A stretch of 32,326 nt of DNA from Lachnospiraceae bacterium (GCA_022797535.1 JAAWKU010000023.1:1-32326); one strand, 5' to 3'. Positions 23,631 through 32,234 are shown, counted from the first letter of the stretch. A program made the numbers and translations. The notes: a model not told the origin generated them from the sequence alone.

Positions 23631-25001
23631 TAAGTCCTGAACCAGCTGCACATAGAATTCCCTCACATCGAAGTCCGGCACATTTTCCCGGTTTAAATCA
23701 ATCATGTCCCCATGAGAGATGCCCCGGGTGGAGGGGACGGTGAGGAACTGATAGGCCGAGCCCCAGGGGAAGGAGCGTTCTCCCACCAGGCCGTCGTTGG
23801 GCCCGTCAAAATGCTGGCAGAGCCCATGGGTTAAGTTCAGGGGAAAACGACCTCCTCTGGCTTTGCTGAGCCGGGAGCCCACGCTTTGGTAGTACACGCC
23901 GGGCACATCAGGATTTTCCTGATTGAATTTCTGACAGAAGGAGGCGGTGAGATTGGTGACCGCGCCCAGGAAATCCGGGTGGGGATCCCCCAGCTTTTGC
24001 AGGGCGGCATTGTAGGTCCGGGCCACGGCCTGCTGCTGCGGGAGGGGAATCCTGGTAAGCAGGTAGTCGGCGAACTCACAGCCCCGATGGGGGGTGCTCA
24101 CGGTGGTCAGGGAGGCCACATGCCCGGCTACGCCGGGAAGCCGCAGAGCCGCCCGGGCGTCCAGCCCGCCCTTGGAATGGGCGATGATGTTGACTTTTTC
24201 ACAGCCCGATTCCCTGACAATGTCCAGTATACGGCAGGCCAGCTCCCGTCCGCTGTCCTCCACCGAGGCGGCGGACTGATGGTTTCCGTAGTAGACTCTG
24301 GCGCCGGCTGTTTCCAGCGCCTGGGGGATCCGGCCCCAGTAATTAAAGTATCGGAAATCCCGGAAGAATACGCCGTGTACCAGCAGGATCGGATATCTGG
24401 TGGCACAGGGGAGCAGAAGGCTGTGGGACCGACTCTCCTGGAGCTTGTGGCTTTCGAAAACCACTTCCCGGGAGGCTGTCCGAAAAATCCAGAACAGCAC
24501 TGCCAGGTGGGCAATGGGGATGAAGCCGCAGAGAATGCCGATGACCCGCAGCCGGATCCCGAGCTGCCGGGAGGTCAGATATACCCGCAGTATGCCGTTC
24601 CAGAAGAGCAGGGCTTCTGTGCCCAGCAATACCAGGCAGTGCAGGAGCCAGAAGCGGAGGCTGTCCCGGGTCAGCGGTTCCACCCCCGGCAGCAGTCCGC
24701 CCATGCCCGCCACGGCCAGGGGGACGTTGAGCAGGGTGGTGGCGGCAAATATGACCAGCAGATTGCAGCCCCGGTTGCAGACACCCAGACGGTAACTGGC
24801 GGGGCGGTCCAGGGGCAGAGCCGGGTAGAGGTTCAACAGGAGGAACAGCCAGGGTGACACGGTCAGAAGCAGTCCCGGCAGCCATTGCCAGGTAGTCCCG
24901 GTCAGAACCTCCTCCAGCCTGCCCAGCAGCAGGCAGTCGGTTCCCAGCATGGCCAGCAGGGAGCCCATTATGTATTCCAGAATCTTTTGCGGTTTTGACA
25001 T
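23613..25001 (-). CDS. Membrane-anchored alpha/beta-hydrolase lipase
   Basis: 462 aa. The N-terminal ~185 residues hold four or five transmembrane segments. The rest is an alpha/beta hydrolase like bacterial true lipases/triacylglycerol lipases: LVHGVFF (oxyanion loop), nucleophile Ser276 in AHSKGG, Asp403 in PNDGLV, and His430 in GISHGDM. The AHSxGG elbow and STPHRG following it are typical of this lipase group. The membrane anchor suggests the catalytic part acts at the membrane surface on lipids or lipid-linked esters. AAAGGA 8 nt before the ATG supports the start at 25001. Topology (catalytic part in or out) is not certain. Confidence 0.82.
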   Translation of the reverse strand: MSKPQKILEYIMGSLLAMLGTDCLLLGRLEEVLTGTTWQWLPGLLLTVSPWLFLLLNLYPALPLDRPASYRLGVCNRGCNLLVIFAATTLLNVPLAVAGMGGLLPGVEPLTRDSLRFWLLHCLVLLGTEALLFWNGILRVYLTSRQLGIRLRVIGILCGFIPIAHLAVLFWIFRTASREVVFESHKLQESRSHSLLLPCATRYPILLVHGVFFRDFRYFNYWGRIPQALETAGARVYYGNHQSAASVEDSGRELACRILDIVRESGCEKVNIIAHSKGGLDARAALRLPGVAGHVASLTTVSTPHRGCEFADYLLTRIPLPQQQAVARTYNAALQKLGDPHPDFLGAVTNLTASFCQKFNQENPDVPGVYYQSVGSRLSKARGGRFPLNLTHGLCQHFDGPNDGLVGERSFPWGSAYQFLTVPSTRGISHGDMIDLNRENVPDFDVREFYVQLVQDLKKRGF

Positions 25002-25039
25002 GGGAAAATCCTTTCTGCCAAGTACTTTTCTTATATTAA

Positions 25040-25068
25040 ATCATACACATTTTCCAGGATAAAGTAAA
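25040..25068 (-). promoter_or_regulatory. Promoter for the lipase gene
   Basis: Minus strand: -35 TTTACT (25063-25068), 17 bp, -10 TATGAT (25040-25045). Confidence 0.55.
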
Positions 25069-25144
25069 GCAAATGTCACTTTTTTCTTCTCACAGACATA
25101 ACATAGAGCATCAGTCATTTTGAAAAGGGAGGATACGAAGTCAT

Positions 25145-26182
25145 ATGAGAAGAAAGAATCAGGCAGGGAGGCGGGCCCGGCTGGCGGCTGTGCTGACGGC
25201 GGCTCTGACAGCGGGGCTGCTGGCGGGATGCGGCGCTCCCGGCGGGAATGCCGGCGGCGATGGGAAGCTGACGGAGGTCACTTTAAACGAGGTGGCTCAT
25301 TCCATCTTCTACGCGCCCATGTATGTGGCCATAGAGGAGGGATATTTTAAGGAGGAGGGCCTGGACGTGACGCTGGTCACGGGCTTCGGCGCCGACAAGA
25401 CCATGACCGCCGTATTGGCGGGGGACGCGGATATCGGTTTCATGGGCAGCGAGTCCACCATTTATACCTATGCGGGCGGCACCGACGACTATGTAGTGAA
25501 TTTTGCCCAGCTAACCCAGCGGGCAGGTAATTTCCTGGTGTCCAGAGAGCCTATTGACGACTTTAACTGGGATATGCTGAAAGACCAGGACGTATTGGGG
25601 GGCAGAGCCGGCGGAATGCCTCAGATGGTTTTTGAATATATCCTGCGGAAGAACAATATAGACCCGGCGGCGGATCTGCGGATCGACCAGAGTATAGACT
25701 TCGGCTCCACGGCAGCGGCCTTCTCCGGCGGCGACGCGGATTTCACCGTGGAATTCGAGCCCCATGCCACTCTGCTGGAGCAAAAGGGGGACGGTTACGT
25801 GGTGGCTTCTCTGGGAGAGGATTCCGGATATGTGCCCTACACTGCTTTCAGCGCCAAGAAGAGTTATATAGAGCAGAACGGAGAGGTGATACAGGCATTT
25901 ACCAATGCTCTGCAGAAGGGCATGGACTATGTGCAGTCTCATAAGCCGGAAGAAATTGCCGATGTGATCGCTCCCCAGTTTGCCGAGACAGATAAGCAGG
26001 CGCTGGTGACCATCGTCACCAGATATTATGATCAGGACACCTGGAAGGATAATCTGGTCTTTGAGAAGGAAGCCTTCGACCTGCTGCAAAACATCCTGGA
26101 GGATTCCAAGGTGCTGTCGGAGCGGGTACCCTATGAGGATCTGGTGAACACCTCTTTTGCGGAAAAGGCGGCAGGGAAGTGA
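25145..26182 (+). CDS. ABC transporter substrate-binding lipoprotein, NMT1/THI5 (SsuA) type
   Basis: 345 aa. Lipoprotein signal: Arg-rich start, hydrophobic run, lipobox LLAGC with Cys29. The mature part is a two-lobe NMT1/THI5-like binding protein (HSIFYAPMYVAIEEGYFKEEGLDV, then GADKTMTAVLAGDADIGFMG, characteristic of the family). Such proteins bind pyrimidine precursors of thiamine, sulfonates, nitrate/bicarbonate or riboflavin. Odd point: no permease or ATPase follows; the next gene is a regulator on the other strand, so it must share a transporter encoded elsewhere. GGGAGG is 12 nt before the ATG, slightly long. The ligand cannot be told from sequence. Confidence 0.88.
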   Translation: MRRKNQAGRRARLAAVLTAALTAGLLAGCGAPGGNAGGDGKLTEVTLNEVAHSIFYAPMYVAIEEGYFKEEGLDVTLVTGFGADKTMTAVLAGDADIGFMGSESTIYTYAGGTDDYVVNFAQLTQRAGNFLVSREPIDDFNWDMLKDQDVLGGRAGGMPQMVFEYILRKNNIDPAADLRIDQSIDFGSTAAAFSGGDADFTVEFEPHATLLEQKGDGYVVASLGEDSGYVPYTAFSAKKSYIEQNGEVIQAFTNALQKGMDYVQSHKPEEIADVIAPQFAETDKQALVTIVTRYYDQDTWKDNLVFEKEAFDLLQNILEDSKVLSERVPYEDLVNTSFAEKAAGK

Positions 26183-26203
26183 TGGAGGTCCGGCGCGCGG
26201 CCC

Positions 26204-26689
26204 TCACTTCAGACGGATATTCTTTTCAGCCCAGAGCCGCAGCGCCGTGGCATTGGTGCTGATTTTTTCCAGGGAATCCAATATATGCTGAAAAGCGGGC
26301 CTCTCTGTTTCGTCTATGTATCCGTCCTCGGATATGGCGATCAGGGAGGCCCTGAGGCTGTCTATATCCTTCAGGGAACCCAGCACTTTCAGGGCCAGCC
26401 GGTCAAAGTCGTCAATGGTGACTTCATGGATGCTGCCCCGGCCGATGGGACATTCCTTGGCGCAATAGGAGTTGCAGAGTTCCGGCGTGTTGTATGCCTC
26501 CGCCATGGCTTTGACCTCCTCCGGATAGGGAGCTATGGTGTTCAATTCGATCCTGGCCAGACGGGTGCGGTCAATGCCGATGATCTCCGCCGCTTTTTCC
26601 CGGCTGGAGAAGTCGTCGTTATTTTCTGCAGCCTCGCAACGTGCGAGATAGTACATGTTATCTGCTGCTTTTGTGGCTTTTTTGCTCAT
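26204..26689 (-). CDS. HTH (XRE-like) regulator with a Cys cluster
   Basis: 161 aa. An N-terminal helix-turn-helix of the XRE type (REKAAEIIGIDRTRLARIELNTIAPYPEEVKAMAEAY, about residues 30-66) is followed at once by Cys72-x3-Cys76-x3-Cys80 in a CAKECPIGRG context, then a helical C-terminal region (to 161) likely for dimerisation. The Cys cluster could bind metal or a redox cofactor, a guess from spacing only. Weak ribosome binding site (GAGG, 11 nt). It is divergent from the SPFH gene and convergent with the binding-protein gene (21-nt gap, no terminator). Confidence 0.8.
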   Translation of the reverse strand: MSKKATKAADNMYYLARCEAAENNDDFSSREKAAEIIGIDRTRLARIELNTIAPYPEEVKAMAEAYNTPELCNSYCAKECPIGRGSIHEVTIDDFDRLALKVLGSLKDIDSLRASLIAISEDGYIDETERPAFQHILDSLEKISTNATALRLWAEKNIRLK

Positions 26690-26748
26690 GGCGTATTCAT
26701 CCTCGCTGCTGTATACTGTATGAAACGGTACAGATGGGTTTCCGTTTT

Positions 26749-26777
26749 AGTGTATCGGATTCCGGCGGTTTTGTAAA
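26749..26777 (-). promoter_or_regulatory. Promoter for the HTH regulator
   Basis: Minus strand: -35 TTTACA (26772-26777), 17 bp, -10 TACACT (26749-26754). The AAACGG/CCGTTT dyad just downstream (26724-26747 region) may be its operator. Confidence 0.5.
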
Positions 26778-26812
26778 GAAAAATATTTTATGTAAAATAT
26801 GGGACAAAGCAG

Positions 26813-26841
26813 TTGAGGAATCCGGCAGAATCTGCTAAAAT
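26813..26841 (+). promoter_or_regulatory. Promoter for the SPFH gene
   Basis: -35 TTGAGG (26813-26818), 17 bp, -10 TAAAAT (26836-26841). It predicts a ~150-nt leader. Confidence 0.6.
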
Positions 26842-26858
26842 GGAGACAGTATTGCTGG

Positions 26859-26928
26859 CCGGGAATGATGATTTGGAACAGCGTATTCCCGGACAACGCA
26901 CGGATTTATGTGATGGCGCTATAGCGCC
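26859..26928 (+). other. Structured leader of the SPFH gene
   Basis: Two perfect dyads: CCGGGAAT/ATTCCCGG (26859-26866/26885-26892, 18-nt loop) and GGCGCTATAGCGCC (26915-26928). No known riboswitch class recognised. Confidence 0.55.
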
Positions 26929-26997
26929 GGGACAGGAATCGCCGGGTTTGTGCAGTCGGGGGAAATGCGGAATTTAAATTAAAGGAGGATATGAATT

Positions 26998-28362
26998 ATG
27001 GGTTTGATCAGAGCGGCAAAGGACGCAATCAGCAGCATGATGGCTGATCAGTGGCGGGAGTATTTCTACTGCGATGCCCTTCCCAACGATGTGTTGGTGA
27101 CCAAGGGCAAGGTCCGCGCCAATAACAAAAATAACAAAGGTGTGGACAATATTATTACCAACGGCTCCATCATCGCCATCAACGAGGGGCAGTGCATGAT
27201 CATTGTGGATCAGGGGGAGATCGTGGAGTTTTGTGCGGACGCGGGGCAGTTCGTGTACGACACTTCCACTGAGCCCAGCCTGTTTTATGGCAATCTGGGC
27301 GACAATGTGATGAACACTTTCAAAAGCATCGGCAAGCGCTTCACCATGGGCGGCAACACCGGCAAGGATCAGAGGGTGTATTTCTTCAATATCAAGGAAG
27401 TCATGGGCAATCTGTTTGGCACGGCCAGTCCCATCCCTTTCCGGGTGGTGGACAACAACATCGGGCTGGACGTGGACACGTCGGTGAAATGTAACGGGCA
27501 GTATTCCTTTAAGATCACGGATCCCCTGCTTTTCTATAAAAATGTGTGCGGCAATGTGACACAGGACTATGACAAATCCCAGCTGCTGGCCACCTTGAAA
27601 ACAGAACTTCTGACGGCGCTGCAACCGGCGCTGGCCAAGATTTCCGCCATGGGTATCCGCTACTATGAACTGGCGGGCAACACGGAGACCATGGCTCAGG
27701 CTCTGAATGAGGTGCTCAGCGAGAAATGGAGCAATCTGCGGGGTATAGAGATCGTTTCCATCGGATTCAACAGCGTGAAGATCCCGGATGACGATGAGAA
27801 GATGATCAAGGATCTGCAAAAGACTGCCGTGATGCGCAACGCCAATATGGCCGCTGCCACGCTGGTAGGCGCCCAGGCCGAGGCCATGAAGGCGGCTGCT
27901 TCCAACACCTCCACCGGGCCCATGATGGCGTTTGCGGGCATGAATATGGCCAATCAGGCAGGTGGTTTTGACGCTAACGCGCTGTACGCCATGGGCGCGC
28001 AGCAGCAGGCCCAGGCAGCCCAGCAGCAGGCTCAGGCCCGGCAGCAGGCTCCTGCGCAGGAACGTCCCCGTATGCAGGCGGCGCCGGTATTGGGTTGGAC
28101 CTGCAGCTGCGGAAAGGCGGGCAATACCGGAAAATTCTGTGAGGAGTGCGGCAGCCGCAAGCCTGACAACGCAGGCTGGACCTGTGGCTGCGGCGCAGTG
28201 AACCAGGGCAGGTTCTGCACGGAATGCGGGGGCAAGAAGCCTGTGGGCGCACCTGTTTACAAGTGTGACAAATGCGGCTGGGAACCTGAGGATCCAGCTC
28301 ATCCGCCCAAATTCTGCCCGGAGTGCGGAGACATATTTGACGACGGCGATATCGTGTCATAG
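26998..28362 (+). CDS. SPFH-domain protein with C-terminal zinc ribbons (YdjI-like)
   Basis: 454 aa. The N-terminal ~330 residues match the SPFH/Band-7 group annotated as virion core protein-like (Bacillus YdjI type): GLIRAAKDAISSMMADQWREYF start, then a DVDTSVKCNGQYSFKITDPLLF region. A Gln/Ala-rich linker (~335-362) leads to three zinc ribbons from about residue 367: CSCGK..CEECG, CGCGA..CTECG and CDKCG..CPECG. It has no membrane helix of its own. Bacterial SPFH proteins form rings or membrane microdomains and often go with envelope-stress proteins. AAAGGAGG lies 8-9 nt before the ATG. The next gene is a membrane protein that also ends in a zinc ribbon, probably its partner. Confidence 0.88.
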   Translation: MGLIRAAKDAISSMMADQWREYFYCDALPNDVLVTKGKVRANNKNNKGVDNIITNGSIIAINEGQCMIIVDQGEIVEFCADAGQFVYDTSTEPSLFYGNLGDNVMNTFKSIGKRFTMGGNTGKDQRVYFFNIKEVMGNLFGTASPIPFRVVDNNIGLDVDTSVKCNGQYSFKITDPLLFYKNVCGNVTQDYDKSQLLATLKTELLTALQPALAKISAMGIRYYELAGNTETMAQALNEVLSEKWSNLRGIEIVSIGFNSVKIPDDDEKMIKDLQKTAVMRNANMAAATLVGAQAEAMKAAASNTSTGPMMAFAGMNMANQAGGFDANALYAMGAQQQAQAAQQQAQARQQAPAQERPRMQAAPVLGWTCSCGKAGNTGKFCEECGSRKPDNAGWTCGCGAVNQGRFCTECGGKKPVGAPVYKCDKCGWEPEDPAHPPKFCPECGDIFDDGDIVS

Positions 28363-28388
28363 GTTTTCCTGAGAGCAGGGCAGATAAG

Positions 28389-28423
28389 CGCTGGCGAGGC
28401 CTTCCGGCTGCGCCGGCGTTTTT
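28389..28423 (+). terminator. Weak terminator between the SPFH gene and its neighbour
   Basis: CGCTGGC/GCCGGCG (28389-28395/28412-28418) with one G-U pair, then five T (28419-28423). It would reduce but perhaps not stop transcription into the next gene. Confidence 0.55.
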
Positions 28424-28604
28424 GCGCAGGGAAGCCGCAGCCCTGCGGCGGCGGGATGGCGCGGCGGGCTGCCGGGAGTGAAGGCCCGGGCGCGGCTTGA
28501 AGCGCACAGGCGTGGAAAAGTGTGGCCATGGGCCCGGTGACGGGGAATGATTCAGAAAGCGGCCCGAAGCTCGAAGGAGGAGAAAAGTATGGGGGCGGGA
28601 TGGG

Positions 28605-29366
28605 ATGAATGGTAAAATAATCGGGATTATTGTGATACTGGTCTTGTTGCTGGCGCTGGCTGGGATCCTTTATCTGGCTTACCGCAAGATCAGGGATACG
28701 GTCAGGGGGTATAGCCGTATGTTGTTCGGGACGGAGGATGTGCGGGAGGGTGTGCAGCGGATGGAGAGGGAGTATGCCTCCACCCCCAAATCCGTGTCTT
28801 CCGCCACGGGGCTGTATCTGCCGGGCATCATGAAAGACTTTCCGGAATTCCATCTGGAGGAGATGAAGGGCAGGGCGGAGAACGTGCTTACTTCCTATCT
28901 GCGAGGCGTTGACGCCGGCGACGGCCGTCTGTTGACAGAGGGGACTCAGGAACTGCGGGAAAAACTGGATATGCGCATTGAAATGCTTCGGGGCGCGGGA
29001 ATCCGGGAGCATTATGAGCGAATCCGGGTACATAAAACGGAAATCCATAAATACCGCAAGGACAAGGGACGCTGCAGCATCGTGTTCCAGACGGCGGCGG
29101 AACATATTCATTATCAGGAGCAGAACGCCGCAGTCATAAAGGGACACAGGGAACGGCTGGAACAGGCCAAGTACAATGTGGAGGTCAGCTATATCCAGGA
29201 TGTGGAGCAGGTGGAAAACCTTTCGGACGCGGGCCTGGCCATGATTTGTCCCAACTGCGGAGCTCCCCTGTCTTCCCTGGGAGCCAAGACCTGTGCCTAC
29301 TGCGACAGCCCGGTGCTGGAGATCAACCTCAGAGTCTGGAATTTCACGGATGTGGAGACGGCGTGA
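28605..29366 (+). CDS. Membrane protein with C-terminal zinc ribbon
   Basis: 253 aa. One transmembrane helix (residues ~4-26, GKIIGIIVILVLLLALAGIL) is followed by a soluble helical/beta domain (~60-210), perhaps Tim44-like, and a zinc ribbon CPNCG..CAYCD (~217-236). The protein is not one I can name. Its zinc ribbon is similar in style to those of the SPFH protein just upstream, so the two may act together at the membrane. Start detail: a strong AAGGAGG (28574-28580) is placed ideally for a separate 8-codon ORF (28589-28615) whose end overlaps this start, so translation may be coupled; a G-rich site also precedes the ATG at 28605. Confidence 0.75.
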   Translation: MNGKIIGIIVILVLLLALAGILYLAYRKIRDTVRGYSRMLFGTEDVREGVQRMEREYASTPKSVSSATGLYLPGIMKDFPEFHLEEMKGRAENVLTSYLRGVDAGDGRLLTEGTQELREKLDMRIEMLRGAGIREHYERIRVHKTEIHKYRKDKGRCSIVFQTAAEHIHYQEQNAAVIKGHRERLEQAKYNVEVSYIQDVEQVENLSDAGLAMICPNCGAPLSSLGAKTCAYCDSPVLEINLRVWNFTDVETA

Positions 29367-29483
29367 GGCTAAAATGGCGGATGGAAACAGATATAAAGAA
29401 AATTAAAACAGATATATAACGGATCTTAAACATATTCAAAACAAGGAAAAAGCATATTTAAATCAGGAAAGAAGTGGTTGTAA

Positions 29484-29560
29484 AAGAGTTTTGAGCGTTG
29501 TGGGTTCGGTGTCCGGGTGAGGCGGAATATGACGAACCCCAGGTGAAAGTCTCTGACCAA
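29484..29560 (+). ncRNA. Candidate structured leader before pcrA
   Basis: GGGTTCG (29502-29508) pairs with CGAACCC (29533-29539), enclosing TCCG/CGGA, and is followed by a small CAGG..CTCTG hairpin (29540-29555). It ends just before the pcrA ribosome binding site. The AGGTGAAAGTCTC stretch recalls group II intron RNA, but the required flanking domain V sequences are absent. Otherwise 29367-29500 is AT-rich with no gene seen. Confidence 0.35.
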
Positions 29561-29580
29561 GTAAGAGGATTGATGCATTT

Positions 29581-31857
29581 ATGAGTATATACGATACTTT
29601 AAATAAGGAACAGAAAGAGGCGGTTCTGACCACGGAAGGGCCGCTGCTGTTGTTGGCAGGAGCGGGTTCCGGCAAGACCAGGGTGCTGACCCATCGGATT
29701 GCGTACCTGATCGACCAGTTGGGAGTGAATCCCTGGAATATCCTGGCCATTACCTTCACCAACAAGGCTGCGGGAGAGATGCGGGAGCGGGTGGATCAGA
29801 TCGTGGGCTTCGGCGCGGACCAGGTGTGGGTGTCCACTTTTCACTCCACCTGTGTGCGTATCCTGCGCAGGTATATAGATAAGCTGGGGTATGACAACCA
29901 CTTTACCATCTATGACACGGACGATCAGAAAGCCATCATCAAGGAAGTGTGCAAGAGGCAGATGATCGACACCAAGACCTTGAAGGAGCGGTCGGTACTG
30001 TCTGCCATTTCCTCCGCCAAAAATGAACTGCTTTCCCCCACGGAGTACGAACTGCAGGCCATGGGAGATTTTCAGAAAAAGAAAATAGCGGCGTGCTACA
30101 AGGAGTACCAGCGGGAACTGAAAAAGAGCAATGCCCTGGATTTTGACGATCTGCTGGTCATGACGGTGGAACTGCTGAAAAGCTGTCCCGAGGTGCTGAA
30201 CCATTATCAGGAGAGATTTCGCTATATCATGGTGGACGAGTACCAGGATACCAACACGGCGCAGTTTGAACTGATAAGGCTGCTGGCGGACAAGTATCGC
30301 AATCTCTGCGTGGTGGGCGATGACGATCAGTCCATCTATAAGTTCCGGGGAGCCAATATCCGCAATATTCTGGACTATGAAAAAGTGTATCCGGAAGCCA
30401 GAGTCATCAAGCTGGAGCAGAATTACCGATCCACCGGCAATATTCTGGATGTGGCCAACGCCGTAATCCGCAACAACCGGGGGCGCAAGCAAAAGACGCT
30501 TTGGACGGCGAAGGAGCAGGGCAGCAGGATCCATTTCCGGCAGTTTGATAACGGCTATGAAGAGGCGGAGTATATCTCGGACGATATCGCGGCCCGGGTG
30601 CGGAAGGGGCAGACGCGCTACGGCGACTGTGCCATCCTTTACCGCACCAACGCCCAGTCCCGGGCGCTGGAGGAACGCCTGGTGGTGGACGGTATGCCCT
30701 ACAAGATAGTGGGAGGCATCAACTTTTACGCCCGCCGGGAGATCAAGGACATTCTGGCCTACCTGAAAACCATCGACAACGGCAGGGACGATCTGGCGGT
30801 GAAGCGGATTATCAACGTGCCCAAACGGGGCATCGGCAACGCCACTCTGGATAAGGTGCAGAGCTATGCGGACATGCGGGGCATTACGTTCTACCAGGCG
30901 CTGGAGCAGATGGATCAGATCACCAGCCTGGGCAGGGCGGCGGCGAAGCTGGAACCTTTTGTGAAGATGATCCAGGTGTTTAAAGCCAAGGCAAAATATT
31001 ACGGCATTGTGGATATGATTCATGAGATCATGGACACCATAGACTATGGTGCGTATCTGCAGGACATGGACGACGAGGACGCCAACGACCGGATGGAGAA
31101 TGTGGAAGAATTTCTGAACAGGGCCGTGTTCTACGAGCAGACGCATGACGAGATTTCTCTGAGTGAGTTCCTGGAGGAGATTGCGCTGGTGGCCGATATC
31201 GACAGCCTGGAGAACGGAACGGACCGTATCGTGCTGATGACGCTGCACAGCGCCAAGGGTCTGGAATTCCCCTGTGTGTATCTGGCGGGCATGGAGGACG
31301 GCCTGTTTCCCAGCTATATGTGCATCAGTTCGGATGATCCCGGGGATCTGGAGGAGGAGCGCAGGCTGGCCTATGTGGGCATCACCAGGGCCCGGGAAGA
31401 ACTGACTCTGACCTGTGCCCGCAGCCGTATGATAAGGGGAGAAAACCAGTACAATCCCGTGAGCCGGTTTGTACAGGAGATCCCCCGGGAACTGCTGGAC
31501 AATACGCATCCCCACACCAGGGCTATGGAGCCGGGAGGCTTCGGCGGAAGCGGGGCCGGGGATTTCCGCCCCAAAGCCATCCTGCGGCCCAGGGTGACGC
31601 CCAAGGAGAATAAGCCCTATATTGCTCAGGGCATCGGCGGCCTGAACAAGATCGCCGGTATCACCAAAGGGGACAGTATGGAAACCCTGGGAGAACTGGA
31701 ATATCGGGAGGGAGACCGGGTAAACCATCTGAAATACGGGGAAGGCACGGTGCTGCAGATTGCCAGGGAGCCCAGGGACTACAAGGTCACGGTCACTTTT
31801 GACAAGGCCGGGCAGAAAATCATGTATGCTTCTTTTGCAAAACTAAAAAAAGTGTAG
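29581..31857 (+). CDS. pcrA: DNA helicase PcrA/UvrD
   Basis: 758 aa, full length. It is an SF1A 3'-5' helicase for excision repair, rolling-circle replication and removal of RecA or stalled complexes. Motifs: Q-like N-terminus (LNKEQKEAV), I AGAGSGKT (26-33), Ia ITFTNKAA, Ib STFHS, II VDEYQD (D219, E220), III GDDDQSIYKFRGA, IV EQNYRST, V LMTLHSAKGLEF and VI AYVGITRARE. The C-terminal Tudor-like RNA-polymerase-binding part is present (EGDRVNHLKYGEGTVLQI). AGAGGA lies 11 nt before the ATG. The leader holds a possible structured RNA. Confidence 0.97.
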   Translation: MSIYDTLNKEQKEAVLTTEGPLLLLAGAGSGKTRVLTHRIAYLIDQLGVNPWNILAITFTNKAAGEMRERVDQIVGFGADQVWVSTFHSTCVRILRRYIDKLGYDNHFTIYDTDDQKAIIKEVCKRQMIDTKTLKERSVLSAISSAKNELLSPTEYELQAMGDFQKKKIAACYKEYQRELKKSNALDFDDLLVMTVELLKSCPEVLNHYQERFRYIMVDEYQDTNTAQFELIRLLADKYRNLCVVGDDDQSIYKFRGANIRNILDYEKVYPEARVIKLEQNYRSTGNILDVANAVIRNNRGRKQKTLWTAKEQGSRIHFRQFDNGYEEAEYISDDIAARVRKGQTRYGDCAILYRTNAQSRALEERLVVDGMPYKIVGGINFYARREIKDILAYLKTIDNGRDDLAVKRIINVPKRGIGNATLDKVQSYADMRGITFYQALEQMDQITSLGRAAAKLEPFVKMIQVFKAKAKYYGIVDMIHEIMDTIDYGAYLQDMDDEDANDRMENVEEFLNRAVFYEQTHDEISLSEFLEEIALVADIDSLENGTDRIVLMTLHSAKGLEFPCVYLAGMEDGLFPSYMCISSDDPGDLEEERRLAYVGITRAREELTLTCARSRMIRGENQYNPVSRFVQEIPRELLDNTHPHTRAMEPGGFGGSGAGDFRPKAILRPRVTPKENKPYIAQGIGGLNKIAGITKGDSMETLGELEYREGDRVNHLKYGEGTVLQIAREPRDYKVTVTFDKAGQKIMYASFAKLKKV

Positions 31858-31874
31858 TAAATTGATTGGGTTTG

Positions 31875-31883
31875 TGGTATAAT
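31875..31883 (+). promoter_or_regulatory. Extended -10 promoter for the acidic-tail protein
   Basis: TGG followed by perfect TATAAT (31878-31883); no good -35, as is usual for extended -10 promoters. It starts 18 nt after the pcrA stop. Confidence 0.55.
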
Positions 31884-31985
31884 AAATCAAAAGCATCGCA
31901 TTTTATCTGTTGAACGGAATATGCGCCGGGGCGCATGGAAGCAGGCAACGGTACTTAACAATATATCAGAAAGGGTGACTGGGAA

Positions 31986-32234
31986 ATGAATATGACAGAG
32001 TTGAAGAAACTGAGCGAACTGTTGGGCAGCAGGAAGGAAGAGGAGAAGAAAGGCAACACGCTGGTGTGGGTTTTGGCCATTATCGGCGCGGTGGCAGCAG
32101 TGGCCGCCATCGCTTACGCGGTGTACCGCTACTTTGCCCCCACTTATCTGGAGGACTTTGAAGATGAGTTCGAGGACGAGTTTGAGGATGAGGACGACGA
32201 GGAAGACATCTTCGAGGATGAAGGAGAGAACTAG
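31986..32234 (+). CDS. Small membrane protein with an acidic tail
   Basis: 82 aa. A charged N-terminus (MNMTELKKLSELLGSRKEEEKKG) precedes one transmembrane helix (~26-50: VWVLAIIGAVAAVAAIAYAVYRYF), followed by an almost purely acidic tail in EDEFEDE repeats ending GEN. No enzyme motif. The fold and tail are like small predicted membrane proteins common in Lachnospiraceae, function unknown. AAAGGGTGA lies before the ATG. It has its own promoter after pcrA. Confidence 0.75.
   Translation: MNMTELKKLSELLGSRKEEEKKGNTLVWVLAIIGAVAAVAAIAYAVYRYFAPTYLEDFEDEFEDEFEDEDDEEDIFEDEGEN

Noticed and set aside
29540..29560. Group II intron domain V
   Set aside because: Only the AGGTGAAAGTCTC-like centre is similar; the paired GAGCCG and CGGTTC flanks are missing.
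29599..31728. 709-codon frame antisense to pcrA
   Set aside because: A shadow of a certain pcrA gene; the protein is rich in His, Val and Leu with no family signature.
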